Shown: positions 22,707 to 34,066 of the stretch, one piece after another
Position numbering within the stretch: position 1 is the stretch's first letter
Layout: each line of letters starts with the position of its first letter
Source: Stereum hirsutum FP-91666 SS1
Lineage: Eukaryota > Basidiomycota > Agaricomycetes > Russulales > Stereaceae
NCBI RefSeq assembly: GCF_000264905.1
Contig: NW_006763142.1
Span: 1,481,789 to 1,545,788 of the forward strand
DNA length: 64,000 bases
Direction: 5' to 3'
Made by a program: the position numbers and the translations under genes
Notes under the pieces: model-generated
What the model saw: only the letters and a program-made list of their open reading frames with translations
The model's database searches: none
Told to the model about the DNA's origin: nothing

Positions 22707-25700
22707 ATGCCGGCCAACTCTTACGACCACAAACTTGACGAGACTATTGACACCAACGACATCGCTACCGAGTATAATGATCCCACAATCAAGGCATTCA
22801 GAGAAAGCGCAGCACCCACCATTACTAGCACCATGGACAGGACCGCAGATGGATTGGACACGAGAGCACCATCTCCGTCACAGTCGCTATCCAATAGGGA
22901 CATTGAGAAGGAAGGAGCAATGAACGAGAAGACACAGAGGAGGAGTGGGGAGACTTCCGGAGACGAGAACGAGAAAGAGGGTGGGAAGGGGAGTGTGAAC
23001 GAAATAGTAGTAGATTGGGAGGGACCGAACGATCCAATGAATCCGAAAAAGTGCGTTGTCTGTCTATTGACTTTCCAGTCCATTGACCTGGCCGATCTTT
23101 TGCTCCTGAAAATCGAACCAGCTGGTCCACCCGCCGCAAGTGGGCCGCTGTCTCCATCGTCTCCGCGTTCACGTTCATCTCGCCAGTCTCTTCTTCTATG
23201 GTGTCCCCGGCCGCGCAGCAGTTGGCCGACGACTTTGGGATAACGAGCACGGTTATGGTCGCGATGACCATCTCGATTTTCGTGTTGGCTTATGGTACGT
23301 TCGCCTTTTTCTATTTTATTTATCTCCGTGGAGGTGGTTTCAACGATGTGGTTAAGGGGTCGGTGTTGTGGCGTGAGAAGGTGCAGATGCGCACAATGAA
23401 CGGCGATACTAACGTTATGGTTGAATTTGGTCTTCAGCCGTAGGACCACTCTTCTTAGGCCCACTGTCAGAAATATATGGTCGTTCAAGAGTGATACAGG
23501 CTGCGAACATATTTTATCTCGGTGCGTCTTCTCAGTACAACTCTCCGATTTAGATACCCGCCCTCTATTCTTCTTCTTAGACCCTTCTTCCTTCTCCTCT
23601 TATGCTACTTCATGATATCATGCGTCATCATCGAGATGTCTGTTTCTTCCATCACTTCCTTATGATTGGCTTTTCATCAATTGTTGGTCTGATCGCTGAT
23701 CCTGCTCCCATTGCCCTCTTTGTTTGTCGTGGGACACTTTCTCACTCTCACCCTCTCATCCTCTTCGTTTCCCGGTCCCATCACTACCAAAACCATCACA
23801 CCTCACCAACACAAACACCGCGACGAACCACAACAACTCTCAAACTACCACATTGCACTACGACGTATATGAATAGCATGGAACCTCGGCTGTGGCTTCG
23901 CACAGAACAAGAACCAGCTCATCGCGTTCCGGTTCATGGCGGGGTTGGGAGGAAGTGCGCCGCTTTCTGTGAGTACCTTTGCATCCGTTCATCCCCTTTC
24001 TCTCCAGAAGTTGTCGTGTTACTCGTATACAACGCTCAGGTTGACATCCCCCTATCACTCTAACCTACCGTCCTCCCTTTCTGACGTTTTTACACCTCAT
24101 CCACATTCCAAATAGGTCGGTGGTGCGGTCATCGCCGACTGTTTCGCGCCAGAACATAGAGGGCAGGCGATAGCGATCTATTCGCTCGCGCCGTTGTTAG
24201 GACCTGTGTTGGGTCCGATTGTAGGAGCGTGGATTGGGGAGAGGAGTACATGGAGATGGGTGGTACGTTTTTTTTTGCCACTTCCCTTGTATATTGAGCG
24301 ATCAGAGGCTAACGGAGGGTAAATTTTTGGTTTGACGTGCATGTTGGTTTGTGTGGCGTCTTTGTGTGGCGCGTGATACGATGCGATAGTTCTGGTCGAC
24401 GACGATAGCGGACGCTGTCGTACAGATCCTAGGAATGTTCTTCCTCCAAGAAAGTAGGTTCCCTCCCATCTGGTCGTGGTCTTCTACAAGCATTGACTGC
24501 CTTTCACCTTGAATGTGTACGATAGCATTCGCCCCTCTTCTCCTTGAACGAAAAGCGAAGCGGATCGAGGCGTCGCTTACGCCGGAAGAGAGGGAGAGAA
24601 TCACTGTACGAACGGTGTTTCAGAAGGGTGGGAAGTTGGAGTGCGTATCGGTTTACTTCTTCCTTCGACTCATCCCTTCCTCTTTGCCTACATTTCCCTT
24701 TACCTTCTGATTGTTTGAGCGAGAAATCAATCAACGCTTGACTAATACTGGTGGTGGAAATATAGATGGCGAGCCTTCGTCGGAAAGGCTCTCGTCCGCC
24801 CTTTTAAGATCTTCGCGTTTGAGCCTATCGTACAGTTGTTGGGTGTGTACATGGCATTCCAGTATGGGCTTTTGTATCGTGCGTGTTTTCATTTCTTCGC
24901 CTTCGACTCTCACTGACGTTGTGCTCTGCTTATCCCCGCATATTCACGTACTCCCTCTCTCTTCAACCGCCCACCCCCGAACCAACTCACCTCCCCAATT
25001 TACCACCGCCCAACTCCACAACAGTCGCAATAACGACCATTCCCGGCATATTCGAAAACGTCTACCACGAATCCGTCGGCATTGGCGGACTGAACTACAT
25101 CGCGCTCGGAGTCGGCCTTACCGGGTTTTCGCAGTTGAATGCACGAACGATGGATAAGATATATGTTTATTTGAAGAATAAGAACGGAGGTGTGGGCAGG
25201 CCGGAGTTTAGGTTGCGTGAGTGCTTTTCTTGCATCTCTTTCTTAATCTCTTTTGTCCGCTTCTCCATTTGTGTGCTGACACCTTTTTGGTTCGATGGAT
25301 GGAATGAAGCGGCTATGGTTCCGGGGACGATTATTACGCCGATTGGATTGTTGATTGCGGGATGGTGTGCACAGACGAGGCAGCCGTGGATCGCGACTGA
25401 TATCGTACGTCTTTGCTCTCAAGTACCTCTCGACCTATTTCAATGTCTGATGGGTTGTGGTTACGGCTGTGATATCCTAGGGTATCGCTCTTATCGGTGG
25501 TGGCTCGATCCTGAACTTTCAGTGCATACAGACCTATGTGATCGATACATTCACTTTGCATGCTGCTTCCGGTAAGCTTCTCTTTTCCACTCGTCCCTCC
25601 TGAACTGTCCCTTTCTTGCGACACACTTCACCTCCCACCAGAATCTTCGTCACTAACATCAACATTCTATGCTACTGTTTAGCTCTTGCCGCGGTAACAT

Positions 25701-25998
25701 TTCTCCGTTCCTGTGCCGGGTTTGGTTTCCCGCTATTTGCACCCGCGATGTATGACGCTCTGGGATATGGATGGGGTAATACGGTGCTGGCGATTGTAGG
25801 GGCTGTCATTGGATGTCCTGCGTATGTGTTACTACTTCTGTTCTCAACCATAGATCGCACACTCCCTGTCCCTTCCTCTCGCTCTTGGCTATCGTGTGGA
25901 TTGATGGCTGATGTAGCACTTATTTCTGAAGGCCATTCTTATTCTGGACATACGGAGAGAGAATTCGGGCGGCGAGTCGGCATGCGAGGAAGAACTGA
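22707..25998 (+). CDS. MFS transporter, DHA1 (drug:H+ antiporter / Tpo-like) family
   Basis: Twelve-helix proton-coupled exporter in the plasma membrane, of the kind that removes toxins, polyamines or secondary metabolites. A hydrophilic N-terminus of about 110 residues (MPANSYDHKLDE..., ending VDWEGPNDPMNPKK) is typical of the family. Then come helix 1 with SPAAQQLADDFG, the loop 2-3 motif GPLFLGPLSEIYGRSR, RFMAGLGGSAPLSVGGAVIA, the antiporter motif C LLGPVLGPIVGAWIGE, FFLQETFAPLLLERKAKR, the central loop, FEPIVQLLGVYMAFQYGLLY, and later helices ending PFLFWTYGERIRAASRHARK at 25998. There are about 13 exons; the last intron ends just before the final exon near 25940. It stands upstream of the oxidative genes and PKS region and could export the cluster product, but it lies 19 kb from the full PKS, so membership is unproven. 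Confidence 0.87.
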
Positions 25999-27230
25999 TT
26001 TTCGTCCTCGATGTAACTCGCACAACCTAATTCCTAGCGCACTGAGGCTTAAAACCTGACATGGGGACAGCATAGAGCCAGACCGATTCGTAATAAGCTG
26101 CCAGCTTCAGCTAGGCTGCTTCGATGCGACCTCTTGGTAGGAAAGCCTTTAGGCGCTAAGGGACCGTCAGTTGGGAATGGTAGGCATTTATGTATCGGCA
26201 CGCGCTCTTGATTGCGACTTTTCTCTGTCTCTCGCTTCGCATAAATTCTCTCTCCTGGGGAGTGCGAAGCTTCTTCACTGCTGAAGACGGGCTTACTTAG
26301 ATCTTCTCATCCTCATACTTTATCTTCGCCTTTCGTAATATACGGACGACCCATCTGAGCTTCGATTATCCATTCCGTCGACCATCCCACATTTTTCCTC
26401 CTCTACACCATCCCACTACTCATCTTACTTGTCTTCGTACATTTCGTCACTTATTTGGCTGGTTGGTGATGTTGCTCTCGCTTTCGTGTTGTGCAGCATC
26501 ATCTCGGGACGTTCGCATCTCCTCTGCACATTTGCCCATCTGCACATCCTATCTGCACATCTTCCCATTTTCGACACAACGCACGTATCTACACACACAT
26601 CTGCATATTTACTTACTCCAATACATGACCGTTGTAATACATGAATTCCAGGTCAATGGTTGCAAGAGAAACCTACTCGAGTCGAGGTACTACTTGAAAT
26701 TCTACTCCTTTGGTTGGAAGACACTAGGTCTGGAGTACTGGTTAGGTGTTTCAAACTTTGTAGATGGTGAGGAATGACACACACCTCCAGATAGAACTCT
26801 TGCAGATACAGCTGCACGAAAGTGGGACGTCGGACGATGAGTGGAATGGGCCACGGGTGGCACCATCTGATGACGTCATTCGCGTGACCCCTCCCTCCGA
26901 ACTGAGATTCAACCGGAGTCCTTTGCTCTTTTCTTTCCCTCTTCCATCATCATCATCGAATTTCTGCTCACTAAGTCAGACTCATCAATAGCTATCGTCT
27001 GAGACAGAAATGGTCGCTGGCTGGGCTTAGGCTGGATATCTTCTCGGTCTTTCGGGGCCCGAACTCCAATCTCTTCAAAACCTCCGAGTGAGCGTTTCGC
27101 ATCACGCCCTACGACCCAGACAGAACTAGGATGTTTCCAAATCCATATATAACATTCGACATTCTTGAAACAAAATCACAATTGTCCGATCCCCTCCACT
27201 TACTCTGCCGAGCTTGGAACTACTGTCCTC
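25999..27230. other. Intergenic region between MFS and SDR genes
   Basis: Low-complexity pyrimidine-rich stretches with imprecise repeats of CATCTGCACAT near 26520-26610. TATATAA at 27146-27152 lies 79 bp before the SDR start. No gene recognised. Confidence 0.5.
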
Positions 27231-28456
27231 ATGCCTTCTTATGTCGTCGCTGGTGCTTCTCGCGGTCTGGGGGTACGTTCACCTTAAATTGCTGTCGAGT
27301 CGATTACTGTACTTATGATTTCAACTCAACTCTTTCCTAGCTGGAATTTGTTATCCAACTTCTCCGCAGGGATCATACCGTAATTGCGCTCGTACGCGAC
27401 CCTTCGTCCGCAACCGGGCTCCAAGCTATCGACAACCCCAGGCTGCACATTTTGAAGGCAGACATCACGGATGCTGCATCAGTAAAGGTACATAACGTCT
27501 CCATTCGTGCATTGCTTCTAGAAATCTCATATCACGGGATAAAATCACAGGCAGCCGCAGAAGAGACCGCAAAAATCACCGGAGGATCGCTGGACGTTCT
27601 GATCCACAACGCTGTATATCGCGATCCTGCACGCACTTTCCATAACATAGTGCAATTGTGAGTTTTATCTTTCTGACTGCTTCTTTTTCTCACTCGTTCT
27701 TTTGGCTTCTATCTGTGTGCTTAGTCCCGACACTACCACCCTCCTCGAGAACTTCAACGGAAACTGGACCACCAACGTCATCGGCCCCATCATCACCACG
27801 GACGCCTTCCTCTCTCTCCTCCGGCAGAGTAACCTACCCTGCGGAGAAGGGAAGAAGATTGTATTCATCTCTTCGGGGTTGGCGGATGTGGGGTTCAATA
27901 GGGAGACGGGCTATGGGGGACATGTAGCGTATAGTGTGAGTAAGAGTGCGCTGGAGATGGTTTGTGTGAAGTACGCGCGTATGTCGTTTATCCTTCTCGA
28001 TTACTCTTATGACCTGGTTTGATATCATCGTTGACGTTTCATGACAATTTTCAGTAGCCTTGAAGGACGAGAAATTCGTCGTTTTGAGCGTATCTCCAGG
28101 TCTTGTGAATACAGCTACTGCTCCTCGTAAGTTTGCCCCATTCACGGGCCAGTCTCTCCCCGCTATCAAATAGTTTTCTGAACATATACTCCAGCTCCCA
28201 GTAGCGTTCTCCCGAAGGTTATGGAAATGAAAGACGCCTTTACTCGAGCATATCCATCTTGGGATGGGAAACAGATGCAGCCGAAGGAGTCAGTGGAGAT
28301 GGTGCTGAAGGTCGTGGACGATGCGGGAGTAGAGAAGAGTGGGCAGTTCGTAAGCCATTTTGTGCGTGCTTATTCTCCTTCTCCCTGTCGTAAAATGCAT
28401 TGGTGCTGATAGTGGTAACTGACACTTATCGATAGGGTACGAAACAGTGGCTTTAA
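27231..28456 (+). CDS. Short-chain dehydrogenase/reductase (C-factor/sniffer-like)
   Basis: NAD(P)H-dependent oxidoreductase with a Rossmann fold, probably cytosolic. It starts MPSYVVAGASRGLG (glycine-rich motif GASRGLG), then FVIQLLRRDHTVIALVRDPS, a cofactor-region Asp in LKADITDA, LDVLIHNAVY where many SDRs have NNAG, WTTNVIGPIITTDAFL, IVFISSGLADVGF, and the catalytic YSVSK (near 27930). VLSVSPGLVNT follows. The C-terminus is FVSHFGTKQWL at 28456. Exons are about eight with short introns. The substrate is unknown; it lies next to the P450 on the same strand, so both may tailor one product. Confidence 0.85.
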
Positions 28457-29010
28457 GTTTGAGTAGTGGCCGACTTTGCGCCACGGCGCTTTGGTCATCG
28501 CCGGGTTTCGCCCGAGTTCCCATGCTCTGCTCATCTTCTATACCTCTTCTACACCCGAATCATTAATATGAATCCTCCTCGTGGACATACTACAGACGAC
28601 TTCTGTACGGTTATTGACTGACATCTTGCGCTTTAGCCCGGTCATTGCGCATATCTGAGTCTGGAATACCTCAGCCCTCCATCGTTGCATTCATGCGATA
28701 GCTCGGTGCTGGTACTTTATTGCCCCTGTGAACAGAGTATTCGAGAGCGGAGCTAGCGGAGGTGAACGTCTGTCACAGAGACGTACTGCCGCGTGCGTTA
28801 CATTGATCGATGCGAATAGTAAACATGCGCCTACAGGAGGCGCCAGTATGAAGTTTGCCTGCAGTGTTAACTTTACGACTCTTGGTGATCAGCAGGCAAT
28901 GACAGCATCCTGCATGCCAGAGTATAAGTATAAAAGAGCGAGAGAGGTGCCGTCATCCTCTTTGCCTCTCTCTTCCCACACACTCGCGCTAAAGACCTCA
29001 GCTGTCAGAG
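28457..29010. other. Intergenic region with P450 promoter
   Basis: TATAAAAG at 28929-28936 lies 82 bp before the P450 ATG. Nothing else recognised. Confidence 0.5.
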
Positions 29011-31491
29011 ATGAACGACTACGGCTTGATTATCGCGTGCGCTGTCGTACGTCCCCTTCTATCTCTCTCTAAATATCTAAACTAGCACTGAAATGTTATA
29101 CCGGGTCAGCTTACTCATGTCGCCTTCAATCGCTTCGAGCCCCGCCGAGCCTCTTTGGTCATTCTTCATCTTACTGGGGCTCCTGTTTGCCTCATGCTTC
29201 TCGGCATCTCCGACTTGACGCCGTCTAGACTATGTCTTTCCGCCTTGTACACGCAGTCTTTGTTCCTCCTTTCGCTTGTCATATCTGTTTCCGTCTACCG
29301 TCTCTCTCCTTTTCATCCTCTCGCAACGTATCCAGGACCCGTCCTCTTCAAGCTGACGAGGCTGGCCGCGTTGTGGGTATGCGTTGGTGGCAAGCAACAT
29401 TTGTATTATCATGAGTTGCACAAGAAATATGGTCCCTATATGCGGACAGGTGCGTTTCTTCTGGTCATTGAGTCCGCGATCGAAGATAGCGCAACTCATT
29501 CCGTATTCATGAACCAGGGCCAAACCACATACACATCTCCGACGGTGCTGCTATACCTGCCGTCCTCGCCTCGAGGGACTTCGTCAAAGGAGGCCGTAAG
29601 ACATTTTCCTTCCTGTATCGAGCTGACTTCGATTCCAGTTTGAGCTCATAATTGTACGTAGGTTATACATCCTTAATCCCACCGAACTCCCCACCTCCGA
29701 GTCTTCTCGCTCTATCCGATCCTTCCGAACACTCTCAACGAAGAAGAATATGGGACAAGGCCTTGAACGCTGCTGCGATCCGGCGGTACCAGGAGAGTTT
29801 GGACAGAAGGGTGAACGGCCTCGTTGATCAGCTTGGCCGTAGGATGAAGAGGTTAGGGTATGATGGAACTGGTCACGAACAAGGAAATCTGGACTTGGCG
29901 AAATGGTTGAGCTTCTTCTCGTGAGTAGTTTCGATGTTGTCCAGAAGTTTGGTCTGCTCATTGGGTTCAACAGGTTTGACTTCATGGGTGATCTGGCGTA
30001 CGGAGGTGCTTTCGATCTTATGAAGCAAGGAAGAGATCCGCACGATTTCATGGAGATAGCAGCTAAAGGTGTTCAGTACGTCTATTCTCTGCTGTCTTGT
30101 GCACCCATCTTCTTCAGTGTGCCTGACTATATTACCAGAGTCGCAGAAATAATGGGTACAATACCGTGGATCGGATCGTTCTATCGTCTACTCCCGGCAT
30201 CTTCTACGATTCGCCGGCTACGCAAGTTTGCCACGGACACTGTCTTGAAGAGGAAAGAGCAGGGCGCAAAGATCCGTGATCTGTTCTCGTATCTCGTACG
30301 CTATCCGCATATTCTCTTCGGAGCAGTGCGTTTTCTCATCGCTTCTTGTGCAGATGGACGAAGAAGGAGAGACGGGTAGACCTCTGCCAGATTATACGTT
30401 GGTCTCAGAGGCAAGCTTCGCTATGGTCGCAGGTCAGCCGAGTATCCTCTCGTGTCCTCATCTCGCCTCGCGTCATGATCTTAATCTCATCTCATAAACC
30501 TTCTAACCCTTCGTGAATGAAAGGCTCTGACACGACCTCAACGGCGCTATCCAATGTCTTCTACTACCTCCTCCGAAACCCATCGTCCTACAAGCTCCTC
30601 CAAGCAGAAATAGACAAAGCGGACCTCGAGGCACTCGATCTGGCGGTCCTGCCCTACCTGAACGCAGTCATGTATATACACTCGTCGACCATGTCCATTC
30701 TGCGATGTACTTACTATCCCTCTGCTATTTTTTTGTTTGCAGAAACGAGACCCTGAGACTGCAGCCCGTCGTACCGAACGGTGTCCAACGCGTGTTAGCG
30801 CCTGGGTGCAAGGGGAAGATAATCGCTGACCAGAAGTAAGTGCCATGCATGGAGCTTAAATCCATGGAAGAAAGACGTGCTGATAATTTAACGACAATTA
30901 TATGTCAATGAAGCTGGATCCCGCCGTCGACGACGGTGCAGGTCTCGACTTATAGCGGTACGCCACCTTTATGGATTGTGAAGTGCACGGTGCACGACAC
31001 CAGATACTAATATGACTGCTACCTCAGTCAACCGTGATGAACGTAACTTCTCTCCCGAACCTGATGCGTTCATCCCCGAGCGCTGGCTCGCTGGTTCATC
31101 GGATACGAAGTGGCACACCAACAGAGAAGCATTCATCCCCTTTTCTTACGGTTCGTTCGTGTTCCTATTCTTAGTCTTCTTATACATACCAGCATCTTGA
31201 CACTCCTCTAAAACCGCCCATGAATAATGAATAGGACCCACCAACTGTGCCGGCAAGCAACTCGCACTCACCGAGATGCGCACGGTCGTCGTCGCGCTCT
31301 TGACGGAATTCGACTTCGATTTCGCAGCGGTGAAGGGTGAGTGTTCCGCAGAGGTCACAGACGAGAGAAAGAAGGAAGTGTGGGATGGAACGAGAGGGTA
31401 TGAGAACGATTTGACAGACTCCTACGTCATGATGAAAGGAAACCTCTGGGTGAAGGTGCGGAGGAGGGCAGTGGGACCACATGCAGCTTGA
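29011..31491 (+). CDS. Cytochrome P450 monooxygenase
   Basis: Heme-thiolate monooxygenase anchored in the ER, hydroxylating or otherwise oxidising a lipophilic substrate with electrons from P450 reductase. The N-terminus is unusually hydrophobic, with several helices ([16 protein letters not shown], then [20 protein letters not shown]) before the Pro-rich hinge HPLATYPGP. Conserved parts: C-helix region [17 protein letters not shown]-helix AGSDTTST split by an intron near 30522, ExxR in [15 protein letters not shown]-like FIPERWLAG, and the heme loop [14 protein letters not shown] with the axial Cys near 31250. About 12 exons; stop at 31491. The substrate cannot be inferred from sequence. It is a candidate tailoring enzyme for the PKS region, 14 kb upstream of the full PKS. 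Confidence 0.92.
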
Positions 31492-31922
31492 ACGGAGGAT
31501 TCTCTGCTATAAAATCTATTATGCCTAGACTTCGCACGTTACATGTTGACTGATCATTTCCAGTGGTTTCGCTTTGGATACGCCTTGCAAGGGGCAGCAT
31601 ATATAGATTTGGAATGTGGAGTCGAACAATGGGAGTGCCCGAATCGGCACCGGCACTGTCATCGATAAGTGGACACTGGACACTGATGGCACAACGTACA
31701 CGGGTCAGTGCCGCTCCGCTCCGATCGACGATTGATCGATGAAGTGCCGTCTGAGGTCTCCTTAGCTTTGGCCTCCGCATGATATATAAAGGCTCCCGTA
31801 CGTCGCCCCTCCTTCTCTTTCAACCATCTCGCTCCCTTGACTCTTCTCCCCCGTCACACCACCACTTCTTCTAATAGTCCATCGCGAATCGCGATCACCT
31901 CCAGCCCTCAGTTCTACCCAAT
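31492..31922. other. Intergenic region with MYND gene promoter
   Basis: TATATAAA at 31783-31790 lies about 130 bp before the next start. No gene recognised. Confidence 0.5.
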
Positions 31923-33063
31923 ATGCCGGCGCCCAAAATATTCAACTCCACGTTCGGCGATCCCGCATGCTACAGCTGCCGCAAGCTTCCAGAGGACGGA
32001 ACTCAACATAAGATGTGCTCCGGGTGTCATGATGTCAAGTATTGCAGTATTGAGTGTCAATCGAAGCACTGGAAGCAGGATCATAAGTATGTTCTTATTT
32101 AATCCCCCTCACTCAGTCCCTACCCTGATCAGCATGTTCTGACGCACGAACCCTTTCCCAAATTTTGTTTTTGTTTGTAGGAAACACTGTGCGAGGCTCC
32201 GAAAACTGTATGAGGCTGAGCAAAGGTCACTGACGGACCCAATCGCCGAACAAGGCCGATATCCGCACATCAAAGAATTCATCGACGCTTATGCCGAGAC
32301 TTGCGTCTCCTGCGTAGAACTGGCGATCCTAGCCGACATCATCTCTCGCTCTCGGCCTCTCTCCGCTGCTGGCAGTGACTGTTCAACAAATGCGGTCTCC
32401 GACTCTGACTTGAGCTCGTACAATGCCTTCAAGCATATCGTCTACTTTGAACTCGTCCCTCAGGCTCCCCAGGTTGACTCCGGTCCAGAGAATATGGCAG
32501 GTAATACGCGCACGACACTAGGCATCAAACGCGCAATCTACACGACCTACGATATCTTCCTGAATCCCGAAAACGCAGCAGTCTTCGATCCGCGCGTCCA
32601 ACGCGTCGTCGCGCTCTCCCGCCAAAGCTCGCTCGACATGTCGATGCACTCCCAACTGGAAGAGTTCCGGCCAGACGCGCAAAATGTGGGCGTGATATAT
32701 ATCTTGTTCCATACGCCTGATCCGGACGGGAGACCGGGCATGGACTGCTATTTGGTATATTCGAGGCTGTTGTATGCTGACGACCTTATGCAGCGGAGGG
32801 ACAGACTTGTCGCGGAGGGCGTCGAGCTCGCGGGGCTGGCTAGGACATGGAAGGAAGACCTGGATGCCTATGTGCGTGCGGGGCTGTCGGTGAAGTTCGC
32901 TACGACGAGGAAGGACGGGAAGAGAGATGTGTCGTATAGGAAGATGGTCAAAGACATGGGCGGGAAGACATGGGTGGACATGCCTATGGAGGAAAATCGT
33001 GCCTTCGTGAAGGGGCTTGATGCTACGAGAGCAGATTTTCTTCCTATCAGTCCGCTGGACTGA
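31923..33063 (+). CDS. MYND zinc-finger protein
   Basis: Small protein with an N-terminal MYND-type zinc finger, a protein-interaction module. The metal ligands are visible as CYSC (x13) CSGC, then YCSIECQSKHWKQDHK|KHC, split by an intron (32088-32180). The rest is a single exon of about 290 residues with no domain I recognise (ELAILADIISRSRPL, NVGVIYILFHTPDPDGRPG, ending FLPISPLD). Many basidiomycete genomes carry large families of such MYND-plus-unknown proteins. It lies between the P450 and the short PKS paralogue. A regulatory role in the cluster is possible but nothing in the sequence shows it. Confidence 0.85.
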
Positions 33064-34066
33064 ACTTGAAGAGTATCTGACATGGCGCGGACCTTATGAA
33101 TTTGTCTGTTGTGGCATCTTTCCCCTTCTCATACGTTTGACCGGCCTCCATTATATAACACTACTGATCCGTAACCTCATATGCACTGTGAAATTGATTC
33201 TAGACGGTGCTGCAATGAGAGTTTGGGGATGAGCTCGAACGAGAGCGATACTGGGGCTGGTCTCAAGCCACCCCCATACTATACCATGTACGCCTGCTCT
33301 GTACAACGCTGGAACGTTTCGAATATTTTCGTTATGTATGGGATGATGAACTGTGCGTGATCATTACAGGATTGTCTGACAGATTTTTGTGTGTGTGGGT
33401 GTGTGGTAGATAAGTAGATGCGAGTACAACGTATGGCGTGAGTGAATGATGACGGGGTTTCCTGACGAAACCGTAGGGCTCGTAAGGAAGAAGAAAAAAA
33501 GAAGAAAAAAAGAAAAGCGAAGACCGAACGAAACGAGATGTCGGAACAATCAAATGGTCTCAAGCCGCCCCCCTCGTCTGGCGTTCAAGTGGCGTTGTGG
33601 CGTTGCAACCCCCTTTGAGTGTCCGGGATCCCGATGCAGTCGTGGGCGTTTTTACCGTTTCTATGTACATGCGATTATCGATCGTTCTCATCCAGTATGT
33701 ATCATTGCACGGCCCTAGGTGCGCGCTGATTGTTGTTGATCGGAAGTTTGCCATGTCCGTGTCAGGAGCGTACAGGTCTCGCCTCGTATTCCAGTATGCT
33801 TAATTCACAAGGGCTTTAGCTAAGTTAGACGTATAGAGGACATTGTTTTCTCAAATTGACCCAATGTATTGCACATCGTTCACAGTACTTATGTACTTCC
33901 AATAACTCTAGATGAAGACATATTATTGCAAATGACACAGAAGACAGTCCGTACGGTACGAGGTGATGAAAAGGATAAAAAATCGCCAATGCAAATGATC
34001 ATAAGTAGTCCCAATACGACCAAACAGGACACCAGGTCTAATATATTCTAAATCCAAGGCACCCAT
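33064..34066. other. Intergenic region between convergent MYND and PKS-paralogue genes
   Basis: The motif GGTCTCAAGCC followed by A/G and a C run occurs twice, near 33260 and 33556. A purine run (GAAGAAAAAAAGAAG type) lies at 33487-33518. No gene recognised. Confidence 0.4.
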